64,000 nt of DNA from Madurella fahalii (taxonomy: Eukaryota > Ascomycota > Sordariomycetes > Sordariales). The number at the start of each line of letters is the position of its first letter. Position 1 is the first letter of the stretch. Shown piece by piece: positions 1 through 10,619 of the stretch. The notes under the pieces were generated by a model. The model did no database searches. It saw only the letters and a program-made list of their open reading frames with translations, and was not told where the DNA came from. Made by a program: the position numbers and the translations under genes. The stretch is from contig CM056878.1 of NCBI GenBank assembly GCA_029876055.1, forward strand, positions 2,108,001-2,172,000, read 5' to 3'.

Positions 1-317
1 GTAAGCTTGTGAATCTTGGCGTGGGTCCGAGCCGGGGGAAGCTCCAGAGCCTTGCTGCAACGCGGGGAATGACGTCGATCCCGTCTGTTGCATCCCTGGT
101 TCCGCTGGGGCAGCTCAAAAGTTCGGACGGGGGAAGGACATGGACAAACATCTCATTTACCGCGCAATAGACCGGCGGTCGGAGCGGAGCTGTACAAGAG
201 CGTCTTCAGTCTTCATTCTCGTGCCTCGTACCTCGTACCACACACGCACCAAACAGGATAAAGATAAAGTAAAATAAAAACGCACATGAAAATATTTTAA
301 TTACACATCAGTATCCA
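1..317. other. 3' flank of the aldehyde dehydrogenase gene
   Basis: No open reading frame of interest is seen. The stretch just downstream of the ALDH stop, about 255-300, is A/T-rich and probably holds the 3' UTR and polyadenylation region of that minus-strand gene. Confidence 0.5.
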
Positions 318-1990
318 TTAGACTGCCATGTTGACATGAACCGCCTTGATATTGCAATACGCCGCCAACCCGGCCTCGCCCAGTTCCCTCCCAATGCCCG
401 ACTGCTTCACGCCTCCAAATGGGATCCGGTAGTCAGAATCGTTGCTGCTGTTGATCCAGACCATGCCCGCTTCAATCTCCCTAGCCACTCTGTGCGCCCG
501 GGTTAGGTCCTTGGTAAAGATGGCTGACCCAAGACCATAGGTCGTGTCGTTCGCCAGCTCGATGGCTTCCTCCTCCGTCTTGAACGTAACAATGGCCACG
601 CAAGGGCCAAAGATCTCCTCCCGGAAAATCTTCATGGCCGGTTTCACATTGGTGAAGACTGTTGGCTGGATAAAGAAGCCCTTGCCCTTGTGCGGTGCCG
701 CCTCCCCGCCTAGGACGATAGTCGCGCCCTCTTCTTTTCCGGAGTTGATGTAGCTGAGCACGCGGTCGTACTGCGCCTTGGTCACCTGCGGTCCGTGGAA
801 CGTGGCTTCCTCGAAGGGGTCGCCCAGGACCGAGATCTCCTTGACTTTGGCCTTGAATTTCTCCAGGAAGGCGTCGTGGATCTTCTCGTGAACCATGATG
901 CGCGATGTAGCGGTGCAGATCTGCCCCTGGTTGCTCATGATGCCGATGTGGGACCACGTGGCTGCGAGATCGAGGTCGGCGTCGTCGAAGACAATCAGCG
1001 GCGACTTGCCGCCCGTTTCAAGCGTGATGTTCTTCATAGTAACGGAAGCCATCTTCATAATCTCCTTCCCGGTAGCAGTGCTGCCAGTGAAGGCAATCTT
1101 GTCCACATGCGGGTGCTGGACGAGCGCCGCGCCGGCTTCTCGGCCGTGCCCATTGATGATGTTCACCACCCCGGGCGGGAACCCGGCCTCCTTGATAAGC
1201 TGTGCCACGTAAAGCATCGAAAGAGGCGTTTGCTCGGCGAGCTTGAGAACCACCGTGTTGCCGCAGCAAAGCGCCGGGCCTAGCTTCCAGGCGGCCATGT
1301 CAAGCGGGTAGTTCCACGGGATGATCTGGCCGCAGACGCCGAGGGGCTCCTTGATCGTGTAAGCGAATTTGGCCGGGCCGACGTCAATCACCTGGCCAAA
1401 GTTCTTGTCGGCATAGCCGGCGTAGTACTTGAGCACGTTGACCACCTCGGGCACGTTCTCGCCCAGGGCCACAGAGTAGGGCTTGCCGTTGTCGAGGCAC
1501 TCGATAGTGGCCAGCGTCTCGGCATGCTGAGCTACCAGATCGGCCAGCTTCACCATCAGGGCACCGCGCTCGGTGCCCGAGAGCGATTTCCACGAGGGAT
1601 CCTTGAATGCCTTGCGGGCAGCAGCCACTGCCGCGTCGACATCGTCCTCGGTCGCCGCGAAGACGGAGCAGATTTCCTCCTCGGTTCTGGGGCGCTTGTT
1701 AGTGGTGGGCTGACACGCCACAGCTGGCTCACGCACGTGGGGTTGATGGAGGCAATCTTTTGTCCGTTGCTGCTCTTGACAAACTCGTTGTTGATGAAGA
1801 GGCCCAGCGGCTGGGTCCACCTCTTGCCGTTTGGGGCCGTGAGTTCTACCTCCATCTTCGGCTGTCTGGCCTGAGAAGTTGATGAGAAACTACGCAAAGT
1901 GCCAACAGGAAGCAGCCTGGTCGATTGGTTTCTAGCTGCGAGGGCCACCCTCTTCCAAGCGTTCGAGGTCCGCAGCAGGATGACGACCAT
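318..1990 (-). CDS. aldehyde dehydrogenase (NAD(P)+), probable mitochondrial form
   Basis: Oxidises aldehydes such as acetaldehyde to the acid, the step linking ethanol use to acetate/acetyl-CoA; homologous to Aspergillus AldA. Two exons (1990-1737, 1686-318) flank a 50-nt intron (GTGCGT donor, CACTAAC branch point, CCAG acceptor), giving 540 residues. The catalytic pair is visible: Glu308 in LETGGKSP and Cys342 in GQICTATSR, with the usual 34-residue spacing; the cofactor-binding FTGSTATG motif lies upstream. The first 45 residues carry many Arg/Lys, no acidic residue and an RSFSSTSQARQ stretch typical of a mitochondrial presequence. A second in-frame ATG at 1855 (MEVELTAPNGK) matches the usual start of cytosolic fungal ALDHs and would give 495 residues. 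It is divergent from the LMBR1 gene. Family is certain; substrate and which start dominates are inferred. Confidence 0.93.
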
Positions 1991-2584
1991 TTTATCTACA
2001 TCCCGCTCAACCCCTCCTCTTCGGGCAACAAGGGTCGCACAAGGGCGGGGGAGCTGCCGCTTCCTTTGCTTCGAGTGACGCGGATCTGGACGGACTGCGT
2101 CTGGCCAAGTGCAACCTGCTTTGCGGATCACCAACCGTCGGCTATTCCCGGCCAGGACTTTTTAACCACTTTAAGGAGAAACTCAGTGATAGGTATGACC
2201 CTAACCCTACCGATTCTTGGTCAACCGGGCCTTCAGGTGGCATCCGTTCAAGAGCCGCGGACTGCTGCAGCAGTTGGATGGGGCACTAGCCAGTCGACAG
2301 GGCATGCAGGACATATGTGCACTACAACTCTCCACCCAATCAGAGGACAAGGACACCACCGTTGCGGACCAATAATAGCACCCCTGTCGCCACTGCAAGG
2401 CTTCCCGCTGTCCCGGCCAAGGGTCGTGTGACATAATTTGGAATCGGCATCTGCTGTGCCCATGCAACTTTGGCATTCCCAAGCCCTTGAGAACACCCCA
2501 AGCTGCGATCAACGCCATCGGTCTTCATCGTATTAGCCTCCCAATCTGCTCCTTGACGGACATGCAACAAAAGGTCTCCCCACC
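1991..2584. promoter_or_regulatory. bidirectional promoter between ALDH and LMBR1-like genes
   Basis: This 594-bp gap separates two divergent start codons. It contains CCAAT boxes near 2335-2341 and 2367-2372 and a telomere-like ACCCTAACCCTAC motif near 2199-2211. No TATA box stands out. The function of each motif is inferred only from resemblance to known fungal promoter elements. Confidence 0.45.
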
Positions 2585-4920
2585 ATGGTCGAGATAGCGA
2601 CAGTATCGCCGTCGCCCGTGGCGTCCCAAGTCTTTGCGATCATCTCCCTGTTCTGCATCTCGGCCATTGTCCTGCTCATCCTCCGGTATTACCTCCCACT
2701 CCGGACGACACCTGCTTTTCTCCTCGTACCCGTATTCTTTGCGCTATGTCTCCCCGCCAGCATGGTCCTCCTGGTGCCGATCGACCTAGCGTCGAGCGCC
2801 ATGGTTGACGACATTGACGCGCGGGGTATCTGGCTTGATCCGAGAGCGTTGAGGGTATCGTGGAGGATCACATACTGGCTCACGTTTGCCCTGACTTGGT
2901 ATGCGCCGCTACCCGTTAGCCCGCCGTTCACTTGTATCCAGCCCTAACATGCCGCAGGTTCATCCTGCCCATCCTCGCCGAGTACTCTGACTCGGGCTGC
3001 CGCGAACCCAAGGCCAAGGTGCTCGACTCCCTCCGCGCGAATGCCCAGTACTATGCGATAGTCTTCGGCTCCGGAGCCCTTGTGCTCGTATACGTCCTAA
3101 TATCCTACGGCCACTTCTCAGACTCTCTCAAGAGCACCGCAATGGCTCTGGCCTACTGCTGGGGTTTGGTACTGGCCATCTACCTTATGGGGCACGGTCT
3201 GGTCGCCATTCCCCGCCGCCTCTTCCGCAACGCAAACATTAGCGGCCGACTTCGCCGGATCCAGTCACGGGCGCCGAAAGTCCACGAGAAGATGGAAGAC
3301 GCCGAGATGGACCTCGAGGACCTCGAGCTGCAGGTGGCCGAGCTCAGCCGGCGCAAGGGCGGCAGCGTAAGCCTCTTCCAGGACTGGGTGGAAGAGCTCG
3401 TCGACATGACGAATCTCCCCGAATCCCAACCCGGCCGGCCAGCCGTGGTCCGCGGCTCCGGAAACCAGAGCGCCCTGCCCAACGTCATCACAGAAAAGTA
3501 CCTCGCCGACCTCACGCGCCGCCTCGTCCGCGCCAAACACGCCCGATCCAGATACGTCAGCGAATGGAACCGCCTCCTCGAGGACGCCGTCAAAACCCAA
3601 GCCATCCTCGACTCGGCCGCCTCCAGGAAACTCGACCTTGGCAAGCCGTCCCCCCACGCCGGCTTCTGGGACCGCCATTCTCTGCTCACTCCCTACACAC
3701 GCTTCCTGCTGCACTACCACCTGGTTCCCTATTTCTACGTCGCCCTCGCCACTATCCTCTCCCTCGCCTCAGTCTGCATCGTCTGGTCCGAAGTCGTCAA
3801 GGGCCTGCTCCCGCAGCTCTCCGTCATCCGCTACAGCGTCGTCCACCACCGTCGCCAAGCCGGCAACGGCGACGGCGGCGCCGAAAAGGGCCAAGTCGGC
3901 TTCGCCGGCCAGGTCATCGCGGCCCTGTGGATGGTCTACATGTGCGCCGCCGCCCTCATCTCGGTCACCGAGGTCAAGGTCTGGCGCGGGCGGGCGCTCG
4001 TGCGCCGCAACACGGCCCACGAGTCGGCCTTCTGGTACGCCGGCCAGGTCGCCCGCCTCAGCGTGCCCCTGACGTACAACTTTATGACGTTTCTCGGGGC
4101 GGGCATCTACAAGGACACGGTGTTTTACCACTTTTTGGGCCAGCTCATCAACCTGACCCCGCTGGGCGAGCGGTTCGACTACCTGTTCCCCGCCTTCATC
4201 CTGCTGCCCGTGTGCGCGACCCTGTTTGGGCTGTACGGCAAGGTGAAGAGGGTGGTTGGGTTTGGGGGGTGGGGGGTGTTGGATTATGGTGACGAGGAGG
4301 AGGACCAAGGGGAGCCCGGTGGCGCTAGCGGTGGGGTTTTCGGTGGCAGTTACGGAACGGGTTCGTGGAGGGAGGGGCGGGACCTGATTGAGCGTGAGCT
4401 GAACGGCACTTCGGCGGCTATCCGTGGGCGCCGGGCGGACGTGGCGTCGCGACTTGCGGCCTCTTCTTCTTCACCCTCTGGCTCTGGCTCTGGCTCTACT
4501 CGGTCGGCGCCGGTGCTGACTATACCTGGCCGTCGGGACCGACGGGATGGTGGGCCCACCACCCCATTCGGGACCTCGCCTAGTGCTGGCGGTGGGGTGG
4601 CGGCTGCCGGGAGGAGACCGCTGGCGAATACTTCGGCAAGGAGGGTTGGGGCGGCCAGACCGGGAGTTGTGTTGGAGCCCGAAGATGATGATGAGAATTT
4701 CTTTGAGGCGCTGGGCCATCGGTTCAGGAATACGGTTGAGACGTTCGACACGCCAAAGTGGATGAGAGATATCGGACAGGGGATCAAGAAGCCCAAATGG
4801 ATGGGTGGCCACGAGGCTGGAGATGGGGCCGGTGGGAGTGGCAGTGAGGGCGGGAATTCGGATGTTAGACGGTGGTTTGGTGGTGGTGGTGGTGGTGGAG
4901 AGGGAAGGATTAGGCTGTGA
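2585..4920 (+). CDS. LMBR1 domain-containing integral membrane protein (LMBD2-like)
   Basis: Two exons (2585-2898, 2958-4920) flank a 59-nt intron (GTATGC donor, CCCTAAC branch point); the join restores TLTWFILPILAEYSD and gives 758 residues. Transmembrane segments begin at about residue 15 and recur in a block, followed by a charged coiled-coil loop (about residues 180-230, rich in E/D/K/R) and a second membrane block from about 355. This arrangement is typical of the LMBR1/LMBD2 family. The last 200 residues are low-complexity Gly/Ser/Pro/Arg, probably a disordered cytosolic tail, ending in a poly-Gly run. The start has a good context (CACCATGG). LMBR1-family proteins are poorly understood and have been linked to receptor-type or transport roles; no substrate can be inferred here. 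It converges with the next gene downstream. Confidence 0.88.
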
Positions 4921-5633
4921 TGCGCTATCTCTATCGTTTGTCTGTATTCATAGCGTTGCATAGCTGTCTTTTCTTTTTCTTTTTAGTTTGTACAGTGACA
5001 TACTCGGTGAGGTGGGGGCATTTTCTGGCGTTTTGGATGGCAGAAGTCTCTCGGAAGGTTCTCGGATAAGGGGTGCTCATCGGTATCCCTAGGAACAGTA
5101 CTACAGCCCAGTTTTGGGCAGAGAAAGATGAAGAAGATACCACCTCGATTCGAGATTTGTTTGTAATTATACGCTGTGAGACGATACGTCCTGTCGTGCG
5201 CTACAACAATATGGCCCTGACTCTCTGCTTGGCGGTGTTTACAGATTATTGCGCTGCCAGCTTCGCCATCTCAACATGCCATCAACAAATTTAAATCGCT
5301 TCCAAAATGAGCAATGTACCCACAATGGCATACAAAGCGTTCCTGAAAAAAAGAGCGGGAGATGGGAAAAGAGTTGAAAAAAACTAAAAAAAAAAACTAA
5401 ACCCAGCCCAAGCAGAATAATCGTGAATAACACTCCATCCACCCCTCCAACTCCCAGGCGACGCTCGGTTTGCTGTAACTTAAGAGGCACTGCAGTCGTT
5501 CAACGTCCCAACCTTTTTTGTACCGTATCCCATCGATCCCGTATTGGCGACAAAGAATGGCAATTCACACCACCACGTACATCGCCCCTATATTATGGAT
5601 CTTTTCACAACCAGAAGCAAAAACTCTCCCAAC
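4921..5633. other. convergent 3' intergenic region
   Basis: The region lies between two stop codons facing each other. A/T-rich patches (about 4965-4990 and 5350-5400) look like 3' UTR or polyadenylation sequence. No gene is seen. Confidence 0.5.
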
Positions 5634-7335
5634 TTATACCCAAACGTCAACCACCACCACCCCGCCTGACCGCCGTACATTGTAGACACTGAGAACAGCG
5701 TGATCCCAGTCTTCGTCGTTCTCGATTTCTTTAAGTTGAAACGGGGTCTGGATTGTGATGGCAGGCGTGTGTCCCTCAGCCTTGAAAAACGAACTGAGAT
5801 AAGAGAAGGCGCCGCGCTCCATCATGTCGACATGTCGACACGTGGTGCCGGGGGTGAGCTCACTACCGTCGGCAAGGTCCCTCACGTAGACGTTATAGGT
5901 GAGATTAGCGTTACGAGGGACTTTGACCTCCAACACTGGCTCGTTACGACCGACGCCCATGACCGACTCGGCATGCTTGCGTTTCTTGGCCGTGGTGGTG
6001 TTTTTGGCCAAGGAGGTGAAGTGGAGTTGGTTGTTTGCAAGGTCTGGAGTGTCTGGCGACGTGACAGATGATTCGCCCAGTGGGAGCATGGGTGGGAGGG
6101 GCAGGGAGGGTGAACGAGTCGAGTCAGTACCGGAAGACTGGGGCCTGGGTTCGCGACGCAAGGTACTTGCTGCATATGCCGTTTTCTGGTTGGATAAGAC
6201 CTTGTAAAGGAGACTGACAAACCCGACCAGGAGACTAGTCATGGCGAGTTAGCACGGTTCCTGTAAGCTCGGGAAGAAGGGCTTACATTGATGAGTCTGT
6301 GGGCCAGAATAGGGTCCGCGACTGGGCGGTCTGGCAGCCAATGCCGAACCAATCGCTTCCCCAGCCCTCGAAGACCAGCATGTAGAAAGAAGCTCTGATG
6401 AGGGCTAGCTTCGTCTCTAAGGATCCAGAGCTGGCCTGTTCGACCAATCCTCTGAATGGTGGCACTTTGAGTTGCTCCTTGATCTTGTTGCGTAGGCGCT
6501 TACCCTCGGGAATACCCAGCTCGAGCTGATTGTAGAGGTCGTTAAAGTTGATCCGGCGGTCTGCACTCCATTAGCTACTGATAGGTCAAGGCCGGGGAAG
6601 GGGCAAGATGGAGAGCTTACTGAGGGTGACGTAGCGCGAAAGCTCCTCGGCTTGTTGCTGGTTCTGATCGACTCGGCGGCGCACCCGGTTATGGACGTTA
6701 GTTTGGCTCTTGGCGTAGCGGAACCCCGGAATTCGCGACGGTGGTATGAAACTGTCATCCTGCTCGGTCGCGCGCTGCTGGCTCTCTGTTTGCGCATCGC
6801 CTGGCTGGTTATTGGGAGCTCTCAACAAATCGTGTCCTCCAAAGTCTGCTTCCGGTGCCGCCTGTCTTTCCTGGCTGGCTGTACACGGATTAACTGGGTG
6901 GCCATTGCCTATCATCAATTCCCACTCTTGCTCAAAGACCGTATCTAGAGTCGTCTCATCGGGAGACAGCTCTTGCGTCGGTCCAGTATCAGGGGTACCA
7001 TGACCTGGAAACTGGTTACTAACCACGAGACTACCTGAAGTGTGTCCATCCGGATGCGATAAAAACGAGGCACCGAGAGGATCAGGAGCTGCGGGCAGAG
7101 CAGACACAGGTAGATTACGCTGAGGTAGGGAAAGTTGAGGCAGAGTCAGCTGAGGCTGCAGCGGCCATGACGGCCCCGGCCCGCACGTGGTCCACGGCGA
7201 CGACCCGACTGGAGTGACTGCCGTAGAGATGGAAGCCAGGTCAGTGACGTCGTCGGCGCCTCCGAAAAGCGAGTCCGCGTCGCTGACATCCAGAACACCG
7301 GGGATAAGCTGATGATCGAATCCGTCTGGCGTCAT
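5634..7335 (-). CDS. conserved-looking hypothetical protein, three exons
   Basis: Not recognised. Exons 7335-6621, 6560-6287 and 6234-5634 are joined by introns of 60 and 52 nt with canonical borders and give 529 residues. The first ATG used is at 7335 (MTPDGFDHQL). The N-terminal 190 residues are acidic, Pro/Gln/Ser-rich and probably disordered. A basic patch near residue 215 (NRVRRRVDQNQQQ) could be a nuclear signal. A compact middle segment follows, with the short motifs RRINFNDLYNQLELG and KLALIRASFYMLVFEGWGSD; both are built across intron 1 and its flanking exon, which supports the gene model. A Ser/Pro linker then leads to a C-terminal module ending in VVVVDVWV that looks like a small beta-rich fold. 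The acidic tail plus basic patch could suit a nuclear regulator, but that is speculation. Confidence 0.72.
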
Positions 7336-7530
7336 CACGATGATGGGCAACCAGTTCGGCCACGGCACAGGACGATGTTAGGTTGAAGTGTTCTAGAAGT
7401 GGGGGTCGAAGCAGGCAGCAGCAGGGGGGGGTGCAGTTTATTTATCCCTGTTGCCCTGCAAACACCACTAGCCCCACTTTTGATCCCCCTTTTGTCAACA
7501 TCGAGGCAGTTTGGCCCATCGACGCGAGAC
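7336..7530. promoter_or_regulatory. upstream region of the 529-residue hypothetical gene
   Basis: Holds a G-rich run near 7425-7432 and no clear coding potential. It abuts the left arm of the divergent coding-fragment pair. Promoter role is inferred from position only. Confidence 0.3.
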
Positions 7531-7656
7531 TGTCCCCCTACTTACCAGCCCGCATAAGGCGTGCACGCACAAGAAGAACACATAGGGATATACAATCGGA
7601 TATGTAGAATCCAGATCTTCCATCAGTTTCATGGCGAGGTTGACACGCGTTGAGAT
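7531..7656 (-). pseudogene. coding fragment, left copy of a head-to-head pair
   Basis: Read on the minus strand, 42 codons here align without gaps to 42 codons on the plus strand at 7787-7912. By hand I count 92 of 126 matching bases and 22 of 42 identical residues (motif HALCGLVSRG here, HALHGLVNRG there). Many differences fall at third codon positions or are conservative, so both copies appear to descend from real coding sequence rather than a random inverted repeat. The open frame here spans 7707-7495 but has no complete gene structure that I can support. The parent family is not recognised. Confidence 0.5.
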
Positions 7657-7762
7657 ATTAATAGATGTAAAAAGCAACTTCCAATTGTTTTCATCAAATC
7701 TTGGCAAGTATTAGTACGTCTTAGTATGCCTCAGCATATCTTAGCGGCTTTTACCTGGAAAG

Positions 7763-7780
7763 CTCTATATATATATATCT
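7763..7780. repeat. TA dinucleotide tract
   Basis: A short (TA)n run sits between the two divergent coding fragments, just ahead of the right copy. Confidence 0.7.
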
Positions 7781-7786
7781 CGAGAA

Positions 7787-7912
7787 ACATCAACGCATAT
7801 CACGCGCGCCATCAAACTAATTGAAGTCCCCGGTTCCACATATTCGATTTTATATCCCTCTTTGGTTTTCCTATACGCGCATGCCTTACACGGGCTAGTA
7901 AATAGGGGGCAG
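7787..7912 (+). pseudogene. coding fragment, right copy of a head-to-head pair
   Basis: This plus-strand fragment is the partner of 7531-7656 and contains the motif VFLYAHALHGLVNRG. The frame stays open to about 8065 but drifts into low-confidence sequence. Several differences from the left copy are C/T or G/A transitions, as expected for repeat-induced point mutation in Sordariomycetes, although transversions also occur. It is probably a relic of a duplicated gene or element. Confidence 0.5.
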
Positions 7913-8136
7913 CTCCAGGTCGTCTTCAACAATGGGGAGACTGACCCGGGCGGCGATCACCGTCGTCGACAGCGTTGCCGTGACAATGAACATCGCCCAA
8001 CGCCGCTAGCCAAACGCCAAAGGGAGTTTGAAACGGCCGTTTCCAATTTTAGTGTATTATTGTGACATTTTCCTCATTTTAGTCGAGGCAGCTTCATTCT
8101 TGGTAGCCAGACGTTGTGCACAAATTCCGCAACTAA

Positions 8137-8174
8137 CCCCTAACCCTAGTTACCATCTTCAGAGGGTTAGGGTT
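8137..8174. repeat. inverted telomere-like motifs
   Basis: CCCCTAACCCTA at 8137-8148 faces AGGGTTAGGGTT at 8163-8174, so the fungal telomere unit TTAGGG appears in opposite orientation on either side of a 14-bp spacer. It could be an interstitial telomere relic, a telobox-type protein site or a chance inverted repeat. Confidence 0.6.
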
Positions 8175-10619
8175 CCGTTAGCCAATTCGCCGTATACCGG
8201 GGGGCCTGTGAGTAGTCGCCTACAATCCGAAAGCAATTCTTTTCATTGGGTATCAACTTGGAAGGTCCATTGTTCGAACAGCTAATAGCTTTGATTCTTC
8301 CGTATTTTATTTTATTTATTTTCCCCCTCTTTTCACAGAGATACGGTGGGCATGGAAGCATCCTTCTGCCTCACATTGCTCCTGCTGCGCTCCCAACGGA
8401 GCATACTCCTGTTGACCAAGAGGGATACGGCGACACGTGGGTATGGCTGGATTTGCGCAACATTTTGCAGTTAATATAAAAGGGCATCAAATGAGGTGCA
8501 CACCATGTCTGTGGTTGATCGTCTGTCTCCCTTTCCTCCCCCCGCACACCCTAGCGACATCGACGAGCGGGACGCGGCCGATACAGTACCTATGTAACTT
8601 TGCCCGTTCGGACAAGATTTCGCGGCCCAGTTATGCATGGATACCTTATCTAGTCAGGTCGGCAACGGAATAATAAGTACTAGCGAGAGCAGCGGCGACA
8701 CCCTTCTCTCGGCGTCTCGTCGGCCTCGAACGGCAAACCCCGTCAAGTTCCTAACTATTGGCCTATGAACGTACCGTTCTCTTCAGTGTTTGTCGTATGG
8801 TGACTTCATATATCCTTCTATCATGAACACAAGGCTTAGAGCTAGGTGCCCAGGTCTCGGGGCAGAGTTCCCCAGCCACTACTCAGCGATCCTGAGCCAA
8901 TGGGTTCTCGAGGGTAGGCGAAAGCTCGGCCGGCGGCAGCAGCCGCTCTCGTACGGAGAATCTAGGTTCGGATTTCCCCGGCGCGAGCTCAGGGTTTTTA
9001 GGGACCGGTGAGGTAGAAGCAAAGGGAGTCAACCATAGCATCGCGTCACTTCATACTATTAACGCCCCATCGACCGGCCTACAGACAGCGATTTGCCCGA
9101 GAGGACGTCGCATCCCGTCCCGTGTGCGTTAGCAAGCCCTCTAGGCCATTCGAAAGAACCGCTCCTGATTATCCTCAGCCAATATTGCACCGTTCCGGTG
9201 AGGATTGGCTAGAAGAACCGTCTGTTGCCCCCTGCTTCCCGGCTCCGCTCACTCCGTCCAAGCCCCCAGCCCGCCTCTTTCGAACCAATCCCAGTCTCAT
9301 ACAGCGATTAAACCCTCAGTTCCATGGTCAGAATCTCCGCCCGGGTCACACCGATGGCGCCATGGCAGCGTCATCTGGGGCGGGGGGTGGCGGAGAGCAG
9401 GAAAGAGCAGTGGAGAGCAGTGAAGGAGTTGCAAGAGCGTCACAATCTAGACCAAGACAAACGAGGTACACCCCCACAACGCCGCCGAGAGCCTGCCGAA
9501 ATCCCCTCGAGATCCCAATGGCTGGATCATCGCTTTTGTACACAGTAAGTTCCTCGATGTAATCGTCAAGTACCGCCGTGCCGGACGAGCCTCGTTGAGC
9601 CCTCGCCCAGTTGTGACCCGCCCTTTCCCCACGCTCGTCACACAATCACTGTCACCAACTAGCCAGCCACCGCCATGCCCTACATTCCCGCCCCCTCTTG
9701 TCCAAATAGCCCGTGTGGGCCGGAGGGAATGACAAGTCTCTCCGACAACTGGCCTGCAGTACCCGACCTAAGCCGCCTTCCGCCCGTTCCGGTTCAACGC
9801 AGAGAAACCTGCCGCGTGACTCGTCCGCAGCAGTACGCTGTTCCCTGCACCTTCTGATCCAGCCAAGCCCCTCTTTGTGATAAAAATGAGCAGGAATGCC
9901 CACGGCCGGCAGGCAGCAGGCGCCGTTGCCCAGGGGCGTCCCTCCATCAAGACCCCTACTGAACAGCCCGAGCCTCTAGATTGTCATACCTTTGTGCTTT
10001 CCCCACAGACGTTCTGGGACTGATCCAGACCCTGCATATGCAACTTAAGCCATTGACCCAAGCACTCGAAGAGCCCACTCTGCGTATCCTCACCCTTCCA
10101 ACTCACACTCCGCTCGTGCTCGGGACGGAGCCGCGAGCTGCTCGGCAGGCAGGCAGGCAGGCAGGCAGGGAGATCTGATGGTCTGCCACTTGGTAAGTTA
10201 AATTCCACATTCCGCGGCCGGGATCTGCTTCTAGGTAGCATCGGCGGCGGATTTCTCCGCTAACTCCCACTGCAACGGTGACAATGCCCCAGACAGCTTT
10301 GGGCAGTTGTTGTTTCCTGAAAGCGCCCGAAAGGCGGTGATGACAAGTCAAGCTCATGTTAGGTATAGAGGCCAAGCCCAGTGGTCACTACACCGCCTAG
10401 TTCGTCATCGAAAACGGTCATCTCCATAGGGCATCATGCCCGTCTACATTCTAGTAGCTAAACCACCCAGATCTAAGTTTACTGCATCCCATTTACACGG
10501 GATCAAGCTCTCTAAATCTAACTCAACCAACACCCCCCCAAACCCCCCCTCTCCTCCCAAAAGAAAAAAAGAATAAAACATAAAAAAAAAAATCTATCCC
10601 CGACAATGACGTACGGTCC
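8175..10619. other. gene-poor intergenic region
   Basis: No gene can be supported. Open frames such as the 146-codon one at 9122-9562 are Pro/Ser/Arg-rich, match no family I know and lack splice-supported extensions. The stretch just before 10620 is A- and C-rich, consistent with the 3' UTR of the SMP-30 gene. Confidence 0.4.
10144..10170 (+). repeat. GGCA tetranucleotide microsatellite
   Basis: Six to seven tandem GGCA units. It lies in intergenic DNA and has no evident function. Confidence 0.9.

Noticed and set aside
9122..9562. 146-codon frame in the gap before SMP-30
   Set aside because: Pro/Ser/Arg-rich with no splice-supported extension and an improbable start; likely chance.
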